From contig JAKCWW010000178.1 of NCBI GenBank assembly GCA_026260175.1, forward strand, positions 49,945 through 113,944: 64,000 nucleotides of DNA. Reading direction: 5' to 3'. The translations under genes were made by a program, and so were the position numbers. Below the pieces are notes generated by a model. That model worked only from the letters and a program-made list of their open reading frames with translations. It did no database searches and was not told the origin of the DNA. This DNA is from Reticulitermes lucifugus (lineage: Eukaryota > Arthropoda > Insecta > Blattodea > Rhinotermitidae). Position 1 is the first letter of the stretch. Each line of letters opens with the position of its first letter. Shown here piece by piece: positions 36,719 to 47,605 of the stretch.

Positions 36719-37340
36719 AACTTTATTCATTTCACAGAAAATTTATGGTTGAGATTCCTTTATATCAGACTCAAACAATTGTAACAAAACCTCCTTTAGA
36801 CTAGGAGAAATGCATGATGGTGTAGCATAAGCAACGCTACTGGCCATAATCGCATTGGTGATATCTGTAGTTAATCTCATAGCTTTGTCACACAGAAAAG
36901 CAATAATCTTTTCTGTACAGTAGGCCGTTTTAAGTCTAGAGAAAGCAAACATCGTGACTCTAATGAAACACTCCTAAGATACCACCCGCGACAGGAAGCA
37001 TTCTTCCGCAACAATAGCCAAGTGTAGAGTCAATTGGTCTGGAAATAACGGTACAAAGCGTTACAACTTTGTTCCAAATTTTTCGAGGAAACTTCCAACC
37101 ACCTTGGTGATTGCAAGAGTTCGGCTTTACTACTGTCTCTGTATGAACCTCCAGAAATTGCACTGCATTGTTCTGCTCTGATGCACATAAAAATGGGGAA
37201 GCAAATTGTAATTGTGAGTTCATACAGAAGTGCGTCTGTTCTGGGAAAAGCTTTTAATCATGAAATGCTATTAAATAAAATCAGTAGTGGGACAAAACAT
37301 TTGATATGACTCTGACAGGAGTAAATGGACTGTATTTCAT

Positions 37341-37490
37341 AGAGCCGACGAAGCTGGCTAAGGCGGTAACACGTCTAATTTTAATCGGGAGTGCGCTTTT
37401 TGAATCTTGGCCGGGGCACCGACTATACTCAGATATTTTCCATACTTTTCTCAGTATCTCCAGATGAATGCCGGCATAGTAATTTGACAT
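37341..37490 (+). mobile_element. tRNA-derived SINE relic (family E)
   Basis: GAGCCGACGAAGCTGGCTAAG (A-box region), TTTTTGAATCTTGGCCGGGGCA (B-box region), then ATTTTCCATACTTTTCTCAG, CTCCAGATGAATGCCGGCATAG. The block order matches an insect tRNA-derived SINE I recall. The B box is damaged (TTGAATC), so this is an old copy. Confidence 0.55.
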
Positions 37491-38173
37491 AGGTTACGAA
37501 TTATTTCTTCCACGTAATTTGCAATGCATCGTTTATTTATTAACCTCCTATGCAACTTCTTGTATTCTGAGGAATCGACGGTGTCGTTCAAGGCACCGTA
37601 AATAAAGACTCTTTTACATAGTAGCTTACGTTGTAATATTTATTAAGTAACTTTCATCCACAGCACAACTCTCGAATAAAATTGAGTCCATCTAGCAGAA
37701 TCGTTATTAAGAAGCTAATAGTCGCTTAGCTGGTCAAGCAATTCAAAGGAATTGAATACTGCTCAAGCTTTCTTATGAGTAAAGTTAAACCTACAAGACT
37801 GATTCTTCAGCAGAAACCCAGTTACAATTAACAGAGACAATGCGGCAGCAACTTCATAAAAGACACAGTGAGTCCAGAATGAAGATCGATGTACATACAT
37901 GATTTACATTTCATTAATAATTTACATATTAGTATAACAGAAACATATTTTTAACCTTTAAAAGTCTCATGGTTTCTATATGTACCACCAGGTTTAACAT
38001 CAATAATTTCTACATTCTTGTATTTATGTGTTTTTTATGAATCTCAGAACAAGAATCGATTATTTCCATATACATCGGTGATTGGTTTTTGTAACCGAGA
38101 AGGAATTCGTTTACTACGCGGTACGAAGTGAATCTGTAAGTGTATCTCAGGTTAATATTATCTTTAAACCTCT

Positions 38174-38375
38174 GTGCCATGCCTCAGGCGGTTAGTTGCC
38201 GGCCACTCACGGCGGGGACCCGAGTCCGAACCCGGGTCAAACTATGGGAGATTTATGGTGGAAAAATGGTTTTCTTACAGGGTTTTCTTCGAGTAGTTCG
38301 GGTTTCCCCTGTCAGTACCATTCCATCTATGCTTCCATACTCAACTTCATCTACATATTTCTCTTGCTAGCAGAA
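38174..38375 (+). mobile_element. SINE family A
   Basis: Head GCCATGCCTCAGGCGGTTAG with B-box-like GAGTCCGAACCCGG (38222-38235). Body GGGAGATTTATGGTGGAAAA, CTTCGAGTAGTTCGGGTTTCC, GTACCATTCCATCTATGC. The final tail found in other copies (GCAACTGACAGC) is not seen. Confidence 0.75.
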
Positions 38376-39779
38376 CAGAGAGGCGACGTCTGGGAACATT
38401 CCAAAAAACAATGCTCTTTCGGAAATCCGGGAGCATTTGATAGTAAAGTACTTCCACTTTGTCGTCTTTAAAAGGGTAATATCTTAGCACACAACTGCAG
38501 TGTTACCCGTTGTTTTATTCCTGTGTGTGAGTGAAATTTTTTAGCTATATTTTCGTAAAGAAAAAAGACATACTGAGGGTGTGTGAGATCAAGGTTCTAA
38601 TGACAATCTTTAGACCTACCAGAGAGGAAGCAATCTTACGGAGGAAACTGTTTAATGGGTAGCTTATTAATGTGCACTCTTCACGACACTATGTACGCTA
38701 ATAATTTAGAAGCGATCGTTGCCAAGTAAAACTTTAGATCAAAGCGGAATTAATGTTGTAGGCTGTGTGAATATAAACGTAATTTAAGGACGCATCACGT
38801 GCAGTATAGATGAAATATTGCTCGAACATCTGAAGGTCAGTCTGGAAGTCTGTGCGGAAACTATTAATGCGCCAGGTGTGGGGAATATACGTATAATATG
38901 CAGAATATGCGGCCGCTTTATCAAATTCATATCTATGGTTATGACAATTTTTCTGATAACCGAATGTGATTAAGACCTGAGAAAGTATCTGGAAGGAGCC
39001 TGTTTAAAGTTTTGAAATCTTCTAAAGTGAAAGCAGTTGTGGCTGAGGAAAATTCGACATATTTCATTTGCGATATTTAAATTCTGGGCAAGTATTCTAA
39101 CACGAAAAATTTTCAATATAATTTTAATGATACTTTTTATTGAATACGTAGGTAAATGACATACACTAGTTTCCTAATATTTCACAGAAATAACCAGTTA
39201 ATCATAATTAATTTTAAGTAATATGAACGCAAATATTTTATCTGGGAAAGGAACTATTTTTTTATATTTGTGTTCACGTTAGTGCTTTTTTACTTGTACT
39301 GACAAGAAAGAACCCTTCTAAATAGTGCGTATGAACAGCACATAGACTGTTGCTTTCACGGAATTTTAATAAGCTGTGTCTGAATAAGAGACTACAAATT
39401 AAATATATAATTATTTTTACACGACAATCTGATTAAAAAATACAAGCAAATGAATTCAGATATCAAATTATTTTATGGATATAGTGTGGAATAATTGATT
39501 TTGAGTAATATACCTAATATTAGTTTCTTAAAATAACTGCCATCAGAAAGCAGTTTCTACAAATCTTCACTTTTTTCTTGTTACTTCTCGGGTAATTTCG
39601 TTCATTCTAGTCACAGAAGTGGCATATTGGAATTTGTTTGTTTTCACAATCTTTCTTTGTTTGTTATTTCGTTTGTCTCCAGATACACATATCGTCTGTA
39701 ACACTTTGTATTGTATCGTTTCTCCTCACTGTGTGGCAGTGTGATCGTGCGGAAATGTAAACTGCAACTTATTGATTGA
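38376..39779. other. Anonymous AT-rich DNA
   Basis: No feature supported. Strongly AT-rich from 39060 to 39560. Confidence 0.45.
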
Positions 39780-40140
39780 ACTCTGTTTCAAAAGACGTGA
39801 GGAGATGGCTGGGGGCACTGGACAGTGAGATGGAGTGGTCACGGGGGACGACGATTGAGTCCTTCCGGGATCCGGATGTTGAGGTAGGCGAAGAAAACAC
39901 ACGCCGTTCTCTATGCTACGAGTTAGTGTCGCCGAGTTCGCGGTGGGGCATGATAGGGAACCGAACGAACCGATGAGAAGAAGGGGGAGGAAGCGAGCGA
40001 AAGAGTGAAAGCGCCAGCGTCTGTAAGACGGCGAGAGTTTCAAGCACCTTTCACAAGTGGCGTAGGGCGTCACTAATCGCAGATGCTGGAGCACGGACTG
40101 AATTCTGTGAAGGAAATGTCACGTGACAGGCCTTACGAGA
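39780..40140. other. GC- and CpG-rich block
   Basis: Visibly richer in G, C and CpG than its AT-rich surroundings. No known gene product in either frame (longest frames 39776-39976 plus and 39726-40094 minus). It could be the body of a GC-rich repeat or a CpG-rich regulatory segment. It ends at GTCACGTGACAGGCC, just before the foldback element. Confidence 0.4.
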
Positions 40141-40385
40141 TTTCAGGCTTCCGCCGCCGTGTACATGACGCCTTCGCTGTTCTGGGACTTTACGCTGTGT
40201 AGGTTGGTGGTTGGTTTCCGACGTTGTGGGGAAGCCTATCTTCAAGGGCAAAGCAGTCCAAGAAGAATAATTCTTGGACTGCTTGACCCTTGCAAAATGG
40301 GTCTAATAAGCTATCCCGAATCGTAGGCAACCCACTAACAACCTAAGCCGCTTAACGTCCCAGAAGAGCAAAGGCCTCGTGACAG
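40141..40385. mobile_element. Foldback element of the GAAGATGG/CGAAACGTCGG family
   Basis: Arms 40141-40258 and 40263-40385 are inverted complements around the centre GCAGTCCAAGAAGAATAATT and CTTGGACTGC. Outer blocks: GCCTTCGCTGTTCTGGGAC against GTCCCAGAAGAGCAAAGGC. Hammerhead-like segments in both arms are decayed (left minus strand keeps TTGAAGATAGG and ACGTCGG; right reads GCAAAATGGGT and CCGAATCGT). Older than the 49.7-kb copy. Confidence 0.75.
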
Positions 40386-40392
40386 TCCTTAT

Positions 40393-40448
40393 TTCTAACT
40401 AACGAACGAACCAACAAATAAATAAACAAACAGCTAACTAACCAACTT
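40393..40448. repeat. Degenerate tetranucleotide tract (NAAC/AAAT)n
   Basis: AACTAACGAACGAACCAAC, AAATAAATAAAC and AAACAGCTAACTAACCAAC keep a 4-base period while the variable base changes. Confidence 0.75.
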
Positions 40449-40537
40449 GTTATGTGACATCCCGCTGTGTTTTGTAAGATAACAATAAATTAACCGAGTC
40501 CCAGCGCAACTATATTTTACAAAAATTGCTTTTCAAC

Positions 40538-40577
40538 AAGCTACATATTTCAAACCTAATTGCTCTTCATCACGGTT
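40538..40577 (-). ncRNA. Hammerhead-like relic
   Basis: Minus strand: GTGATGA (consensus CTGATGA, C3 lost), AGAGC...GGTTT in the stem II position (mostly unpaired now), GAAA, TATGTA, GCTT. The 3' stem I strand GCTT pairs with the AAGC kept in the right arm, not with the GGTT-complement now in this arm. Confidence 0.4.
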
Positions 40578-40617
40578 TATATAACAACATGTAAAAGCAG
40601 GTATTAAGTACAGTATA

Positions 40618-40657
40618 AAGCCTGATGACGAGTCATTAGAGTTTCAACACGTATCTT
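40618..40657 (+). ncRNA. Hammerhead-like relic
   Basis: AAGC (stem I 5'), intact core CTGATGA (40622-40628), then a stem II region and GAAA position that have decayed (reads TTTCAACA), a GTA triplet at 40651-40653, and TCTT where GCTT is expected. Recognisable only by comparison with the opposite arm. Confidence 0.4.
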
Positions 40658-40727
40658 GTTGAAAAGCAGGCTATTATTTTTCTAATAAGTGTAGATTTCA
40701 TAGATTTTATTGTTTAATTTTTTGATA

Positions 40728-40806
40728 ACTAACAAAGTAACTGCCTAACTGACTGACTGACGAGCTAATGAATTGACAAGCCAAGTGACCAACAAAGTAA
40801 CGAATT
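40728..40806. repeat. Degenerate tetranucleotide tract
   Basis: Period-4 pattern (AACT/GACT/AACA-like units, including CTGACTGACTGACGAGC) similar to the tract at 40393-40448. Confidence 0.6.
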
Positions 40807-41891
40807 AATCATATAGTACAGCAACAAACTACTAAAAATATCAGTTAAACGAAAACGAGTATCACCACTTATATATAATTAAATCATTCGTGATAAGATG
40901 CATGTCACTCGCCTGGTCAAGAAACGTCTCGCATGTTGTGCGATCAGATATTTCATGACCGTGATTAAAGTATGGAGTCATTCATCCCTACCCTAAACCA
41001 AAATAAGACATTTCACATTTTGAAATCTACTTCTTTCAGATTAATTTTTGTCCACCCATCCACACGTAAGTCTCCTGAGTGGCCTAGTCTCTTGGAAGGT
41101 GTTCAATGGGTTGAAGGCTAGAAAGGCCGTAGAACTGGTCTGAACTTGACGGTACGACGTAACACATACTTCTATCTGTACATACAATCAACACCGTGTT
41201 GTGTAATATACAAATGATGGTTGTTGTGAAAACGGATAGAAAGGTTTGGTGTGTCAGAGGAGCTGAACAACATGGAGAAGTACAATAATGTTGCTGAGAT
41301 TATATACTTACCTCTGCTGGATATCAAACTCCGGTCGTCTAAGGTATATCTGGTCACTTAAAGACATAAAATCTTGTGTTATCGAATTTATTAGTTGTTA
41401 TATAAAATGATAATCGCAGTTTTTATTTCAACAAGCAGAATGCATTCTGTTGCGCACAAATATTCCCACCAGGAGTACCATCAAAGGATAATTGATTATA
41501 CACACGTCACGAATGCAGAAACAAATCTCTTGTAACTGATGGCTTTGTGTATTATACTGTATACCACTGCGTAGTAACAACAAGGACATGCGTTTGGGAA
41601 CATAATTAGGCCTATATGCAATGAGGACTGGGAATGACCCTAATTGTGCTGTTGCCCATGTGTTGACATGCCATAGTCATAAGTGGACAGTAATCCTATT
41701 AAGTTTGTGACTTTATGACACTGTACACAGAAATCTTAAAACTTGTGTTATTAAGTTCTAATGTACTCTAGGATACCAAACAGTAGGGTTCGCATTATGA
41801 AGCCTCTCCCGTGGAAGTTAACATAAGGGTTGTCGTTTTTAAAATGACGTAATAATGCAAGGTACAGGCAGATGAGACTTCAATGTAAACG
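40807..41891. other. Anonymous DNA
   Basis: Nothing recognised with confidence. Confidence 0.4.
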
Positions 41892-41965
41892 TCGCAGAAT
41901 TAATTCTTCTTCTTCGCTGGCTCTACAACCCTTGGTGAGTTTTGGCCTCATTCGCAGAATTAATT
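41892..41965 (-). mobile_element. 46-bp retroposon 3' end in a 14-bp target duplication
   Basis: TCGCAGAATTAATT occurs perfectly at 41892-41905 and 41952-41965. The 46 bp between them read, on the minus strand, AGGCCAAAACTCACCAAGGG, TTGTAGAGCCAGCGAAG and a GAAGAAG tail. That sequence is one I recall as the conserved 3' end of a retroposon with a (GAA)n tail in several arthropods. This is therefore a very severely 5'-truncated insertion. Confidence 0.75.
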
Positions 41966-43194
41966 AGTCATGATAAATTTATATTAGTACCGTCAGGCAT
42001 CGTAGATATTACAGGGTAAAATTATGGTACAATACAAAAGGAGTTTGTTTTACGTATCAAAATATATATACTATATTAAAATTTACAACACGCGGAATTG
42101 AATCAAAGAAAAAGTGTCGTATAACGGTTTTAAAATATTTAGAAAATGTAATTTATAAAAATATTGTGCAATATTATTATTTTTATTGGTCTGTGTGAGG
42201 TGTACAGGCTGCAAATGATATCGTGCTATCGTGACGTATAACATAACCATATTCAATACTTTAAAATGTGTGGTTATGTTGTCGATGTAAAGTTTATAAT
42301 CTTACGTTGTTAATAACCTAATAATCAGTGCACAAAATTAAAGGAATGAGCGAAGAAAAGTCATTACTTTTTCCTTATGACGGTGAGTTGAAACCACTTA
42401 CAAATTAGTGGAGCGACAGAACGGACGGAATGTCGCTGTCGGTTGGTTAGCTCTCCTGTTTCATGCTCGACTTCGAATTTTGTTTCAGACACCGATATGC
42501 TACGCAAGTTCTTTGATTCTCTTCACTTATTCCAGACCTTAAATTTGCAGTAGTATATTATGTTAAAATCGCTTTTTTCTAGAAATTCTTCGAATTTATA
42601 ATTCACACAAATCCTCCTGATATTCTACGCTACATACAATAAAGAGCTGAAAATCGTCGCTAAATAACATTAAGGCTAAATCAATAAAAGAACTAATGAT
42701 GTGTGCATCTAAAGGACTTATTACCGAACGCCAGGAATGTTAAAGCAAGAAAGGATGTAACGTCACAAATTGTGGTAGAAGAAAGTGTCACTGTGAACAG
42801 AGCTTTAGAGAGATTTTGCCTCAGATAGATTGCAGCAGATGTCGATGGCATGACTGCCGTAGATGGGATGAGGATCGAACGATGGAGCAGTACCTTGCCA
42901 GGCGTGGAGACGTCACAGTTGGAGCGAGAGAGGAGGGCCTATAAGCTCTTCAACCGCACTGTGCAGGGTGGTACTGGAAAACTGAGACAGCTTCTCTCTC
43001 ATCACACTTTCGACAATTGCAACACCTACTTAATTTGGAGCCGCTAGTTCGGAATCGATATGGAGAAAATTATGTAAACACATGCTGGGAAACGTTTTCG
43101 GGATTATAACGCGTCACTTTATGCACAGATTAGGAACTTTTCCTAGCGAATTAACTCAAATAGCATAAAATTTAATTTATCAGTGGTGACAGGA
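41966..43194. other. Anonymous DNA
   Basis: AT-rich to about 42780. 42850-43047 is GC-richer with a 65-codon frame (TLPGVETSQLERERRAYK...) that I do not recognise. It may be an unclassified repeat. Confidence 0.4.
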
Positions 43195-43440
43195 TAGTTG
43201 AATACTTCATGGATCACAGGACAAGATTGGCAAAACAAGTAAAATGAGAGGCAAGAATGAGAAATGATCACAGAAGTTTAGTCGGATATCAGAAAAGAAG
43301 AAATCACATGGGAGATCCAGCCTTAAATAAGATGACATTCTGTATTGGTTTTACATGCTTCAGAACGAAGGCCAGTGGCACCGTGTTTTGAAGCGGGAAT
43401 GAATTTTCTGTCATATAAAATGCGGTAAGTTTCTTTACAA
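43195..43440 (+). pseudogene. LINE ORF2 3' relic
   Basis: Nucleotide blocks CATGGGAGATCCAGCCTTAA, CTTCAGAACGAAGGCCAGTGG and TGTTTTGAAGCGGGAATGAA, then AAATGCGGTAAGTTTCTT, fit the end of the LINE tail (..GRPRR.W.., ..QDR.QWR.L...AVMNL.., ..NAGNFL..). The frame is broken repeatedly. Weaker than the 27594 and 33165 copies. Confidence 0.45.
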
Positions 43441-44452
43441 ACTTTTTAAATATCAGCATTTCAAGAACAGTTCTGCCGCACGGAATTATTGACTGTGCGG
43501 CCTCGCAGTATGTACCATTATAATACTGGTGCTAATTAATAAAATCCGTGTCTCATATTCTTGCAAAAGGTTTAGCCATCTTATATATCAACTGATTTAA
43601 CTAATTTTGTTCCATGAAATTATTAATTTTCACTGTCGCAGAGAAAGCGATAAGGGTCTAATTGTATTTTCTTGTTTCTTTATTTTTACGTTATATTTAT
43701 CATTCTCTAGAAACCTGGTACCAGAATATGTCATAGATTGTTTGCATGTAATTCAGACAAGTCTGTAAGAACTAGGGAATTCAGTTGTTCCATATGCGGA
43801 TGTTCTGCACGCCTAATGTGGAATGTTAATAAATCAAAACACAAAAAGTACCTAGTTACGAGCTTCTACAAATTAGTGGTACTTAACGAAGTAAATACTG
43901 CAGGATAAGTGCATGTATTTTAAACGACACACTGTTACTGAAAAAGTACAAACTTTTAAATAATAGATTTTGTGCATCTCTCTAGTGTTTCAAGTCAGAA
44001 ACGCAATTTATTTACGCTTAGAAGCAAGAGTGTGTATATCTGCATTATTTTAATAAACTGTAGAATAGGGTCGCTTTTGAAAGATTTGTAACCTCTCAAA
44101 ATTTTAATCAGTAAACATTTGACGGGTTTTTAAATCACTTAGAGAGAAGCGTCAAACACGGAGTGGCTGTATTATCCTCATTTCGACGACATGGGATTAG
44201 TTTCCTTACAAGCATACGATATTTTTGGACGAACGCTTTCCGATAAGATCTTGTCATCTGTTTGAAATAAAACAAAATAGTGCAGAATTTATTTCGCAGT
44301 ATTACACTTCCTAAAGGCATGTAAAATATGAAACTATGCATATCACGTGTAAGCAATTGATTTTTTGTCATGCATTCTAGATGAATAAAAGGGCATTCAG
44401 TTTATATTAAGATCATTACACATGTTTCGATACACAACAGATTCACACACAC
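43441..44452. other. Anonymous AT-rich DNA
   Basis: Nothing recognised. Confidence 0.45.
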
Positions 44453-44525
44453 GTATACGTTCCTTTAATCACTTTGTTCTGAGGCAGGTTTACAGACCTC
44501 GACTATTTAAACCAGGAACGTATAC
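44453..44525. repeat. Nested hairpin
   Basis: GTATACGTTCCT (44453-44464) is the exact inverted complement of AGGAACGTATAC (44514-44525). A small inner pair GAGG/CCTC lies at 44481-44484 and 44497-44500. No element recognised around it. Confidence 0.65.
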
Positions 44526-44621
44526 ATTATCAACTTTATTTGTAATGTATTCGAGGAATAGCACAGACGAGTATTTTATAACACGTAGCTGAAAATAATA
44601 TTTGGGTCTAACAGAAAGTAG

Positions 44622-44790
44622 TTGAGAGAATATTCGAGCAAATTGCATAAAGAACATATTTATTATTGCTATTCGAAACCAAATATTATTTTGATGATCA
44701 ACGCAAGAATTATGAAGTGGGTGAGCAAGTACCGTGCACAGGCAGTAAAAGGAATGTATAATAATATTAGACGGAAGGGGTCCTTAAATA
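44622..44790 (+). pseudogene. LINE ORF2 3' relic
   Basis: A 67-codon frame (44622-44825) reads SSKLHKEHIYYCYSKPNII, LMINARIMKWVSKYRAQ, which follows the RT C-terminal pattern W.KLHNEEL..LYSSPNI.R.IKSRRMRWAGHVAR of insect non-LTR elements. The histidine-rich GHVARM part is degraded. The ATG at 44622 is not a native start. Confidence 0.55.
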
Positions 44791-45284
44791 AATCATGTAC
44801 GACGCCGTGGACTGAATATAGTTGACTGAGATCATGATTCAATGATAGGCTGTTTTGAACACTGCAATGAAATCTCTGGCCCCGTAAAAGGCCTGAACTT
44901 CTTTACCAAGCGGTATCTTTTTGACTCAAAACTAAGCATACCGTGGAAGGAAATCAGTCCATGAGCAATATTAAAGCAAGGAGGTCCAATAGAGGTGTCA
45001 AAATATATAAGTATACAGACCCCACACCAAAAAGCGCACCTTCAGGCTGTACATGAAAAACTTATTTAATATTTATTACTGAGGATTGGACGCTTTCGAT
45101 ATATACTCCTTCAAATTGAAAAGTTATTTTCATTGAAGATTTTACCGGAACCCCGTAGGCCTGTGTGGTATGTGGGTGAATTGACGTCCAATATTTCTTG
45201 TCTAAAACCGTGTATACTGTGTGCAACGTTATCCTGTTTTGTATTTTATGTTACTTAACAACACTGCAAATTTTGAAAATTACG

Positions 45285-45415
45285 TAGAGTCAGTAGTGAG
45301 CGAATGAGTTTGGAGAAATGGTAGAATGATACTAACAGTGGAAAAAGCGAAGTATTTAGAATAAATCCTGTCCTACTGCAACTTTGTTCAAAATAAATCC
45401 TACACTACGTAACCT
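45285..45415 (-). mobile_element. SINE family A fragment
   Basis: GGTAGAATGATACTAACAG, GCGAAGTATTTAGAATAAA and CCTGTCCTACTGCAACTTTG align in order with the 3008-3185 copy (GGTAGAATGATACTGAGA, CCTAAGTACTCGG, CTGTTCCAGTGTTACTTT). Head and tail absent. Confidence 0.6.
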
Positions 45416-46795
45416 GAAATTGATCGAGGGCATGCACAGGGACAGGTGTGTAATTCTGGTAAAAACGGTGACTACTCGTCGAATATTCCTGCATTATATG
45501 ACCATTGATCATGTAAAATCTACCATGAAGATATGGACAATAATTTCCTGCAAAACATTTGGAACCGCCTACCACACTACACGACATTGTATCACAGAAT
45601 TTCGTAACATGAATATTCACCAGTGTGACAGTCTCACATCTTATAACGACAACAAATCATGATGCCTGTGAGTACAGTTCGAGAAAACAACATTACATGC
45701 TGGTCTGCCGGTGGTACAAATGGATCGCTCTGTCATTCAGCATGTGAAAGCTCTATGAAAATGATTAATATAGCGTGTTGCAGGGCCCACTGGGGTGCCT
45801 CAGAGAGTTGCCATAGTGGTTTGATGTACTGTCTCAAATATTTCTGTAGTTATATAAAAGAGGAACTCAAAGAACACAGAAAAGGATTGAGTTAGGTTTG
45901 CCGTTTTCGGCAACCTCATGTTTACAAATGCGACTTCTGAAAGCAAATATTGCGTCAAGAGTAAAGAAACTGAAGAAATATTTAAGTGTGAGCAAATTTA
46001 TGAGACATTTAACGCTCAAAATGTGTATGTCTTCATTTCTACATTAAGTAGTTGAATTTTTCTTATCCGTTCGTCCTCATATCAACGAGGAAATTGCACT
46101 TAGGAAGATCCTCACTGGTAGCAAGGTAAAAGAACTGAGGAATTTAGGTGCCCTCGCCTACAAGGTTGAAATATAAATGGGAAAACCAGATAAAGAAAGT
46201 AGTAATGATGTTGGGTGGAAGGGAAGAACTAGATTGTACGTAGGATCGGTAGGCTATAAATAACTTGGACGAGACCAGAAACTTTCCAAACATAATAAAT
46301 AGTATTATTAATCTGTAATCACTAGTAATATAGTGAACGTGAACTGGCAGAACTTGGTGTCACCAGGCATATCCAAAGGAACGTATTTGCAAATCAACAA
46401 AATAAGTAAATATTCCAAATATTCCAAATATCCCCTTATATAAAATGTAAGTCGTTTGGGCTAAATGACTTAGTCAGTTCGAAAGTTTGTATGCCCTATA
46501 AAAAAGAGCTAAGCAGAGATATGAATTTCGTAATAAGGAGCTGTTTACCAGTCGACAAGGCTTAGCGTCGCAGAAGTATGGATGCTTTATGCGTAATTCT
46601 TCAGCTTGCATAAAGAAAAGATACTTTCTTGATTAAGTAAGCTACAATTTACAGGACAGAATCTAAACCCAGAGTCAGCAATTTTGTCAATTTGAATTGT
46701 GGGGCTAAATGAGTAGTACTTAAAAATATGGGACTGGCATATGTATGAATTGAAAATTAGACTGTATTGAGATAGGTAAAATCAAACTCATTAGA
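45416..46795. other. Anonymous DNA
   Basis: No feature supported. 46140-46275 has LINE-tail-like pieces (GGGAAAACCAGATAAAGAAA, ATGTTGGGTGGAAGG) but too weak to call. Confidence 0.4.
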
Positions 46796-46934
46796 AGCCT
46801 GGCAAGGCCCTTAGGGTTCCAGGAGGTTGAGACACATGAAGGCGGTAAGGTTGTCAACCCTACGCACCGGCCGCCTTTACTGCCCAGAAAATATTTCTGG
46901 TACTCATTTTTGTTAGAGCCTGTGTCGACCTCAT
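46796..46934 (-). mobile_element. SINE family D, 3' half
   Basis: Inverted match to the 3' half of the 35437 SINE: plus-strand image CCTTAGGGTTCCAGGAGG, TTGAGACACATGAAGGCGG, GGCCGCCTTTACTGCCCAG and TCTGGTACTCATTTTTGTTA. The tRNA head is missing. It ends about 16 bp before the 46951 foldback element. Confidence 0.7.
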
Positions 46935-47011
46935 ATTATGAGATAGGTTATTTCAATATTACTAAATGTATTACCGTCGAAAATAACAACCCTTTATTGC
47001 TTGTATCAATA

Positions 47012-47054
47012 ATGCTACATGTTTCGGTCCTTTTCAGGGACCATCATCAGACAT
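47012..47054 (-). ncRNA. Hammerhead ribozyme candidate, type I, intact core
   Basis: Minus strand: stem I 5' ATGT, core CTGATGA, T, stem II GGTCC with loop CTGAAAA and GGACC, GAAA, the palindrome ACATGT forming the mini stem III, triplet GTA, stem I 3' GCAT. All invariant core bases are present; stem I pairs with one G-U. The layout is the same as 9420-9462 with entirely different stem I and stem II sequences. Confidence 0.7.
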
Positions 47055-47605
47055 AAAAATACATATCTAAAACACAAATAGCTACGCAATTTGAATATTA
47101 TTAATTTGCGAGCTCACAAATTTTACAATCTTGTTTTCAGTTCTGTGTAGCATTAATTGGTGATTATTTATTTCCTTGTATATTGTTTGTGTTTCTACAA
47201 ACAATTCTTTATTCCTTCGGTTAAAATATTCAGCGTCCCTGGTGTGCCTACTCTTAAACGTGAATAACAACTGTAAGTAGTTAAGGACAAACAACTTTCC
47301 AAATTTCATAAAAAACTATCACAAAATTGAATCTCTGAAGCCTTTATTTATAAATCTTTAATCACTACATGAACATTAAAAATAGATATTCCAAGAGTAA
47401 CCACGTTTGCCCAAAGGGATGCACATCAGGAACGCTAAATATTTGAAAGAAAAGAATGAAGCACTGTTTTTAGGAACACAACCTATTTCAGGGAAATGTT
47501 TTACCTTACGAAATATACAAGAAAAAAAAACATTCACCACTTACTGGTGAGCTCGCAAGTTAATAATATTCAAGTTGCCTACATGTGTTTTAGATATGTA
47601 TCTTT

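Larger units (their letters stand above)
40508..40688. mobile_element. Foldback element with hammerhead-like arms (family H3)
   Basis: Left arm about 40508-40577 and right arm 40618-40688 are inverted complements: GCTTTTCAACAAGCTACATA against ATCTTGTTGAAAAGC, and TTCATCACGGTTTAT against ATAAAGCCTGATGA. The centre is 40 bp. The consensus of the two arms gives AAGC, CTGATGA, a decayed stem II, GAAA-like, ATGTA, GCTT. No coding content. Confidence 0.6.

Noticed and set aside
41045-41100. LINE-associated fragment similar to 55285-55400
   Set aside because: CACCCATCCACACG and CTCCTGAGTGGCCTAG look similar to a CR1/RTE-type segment, but the match is too short to support.
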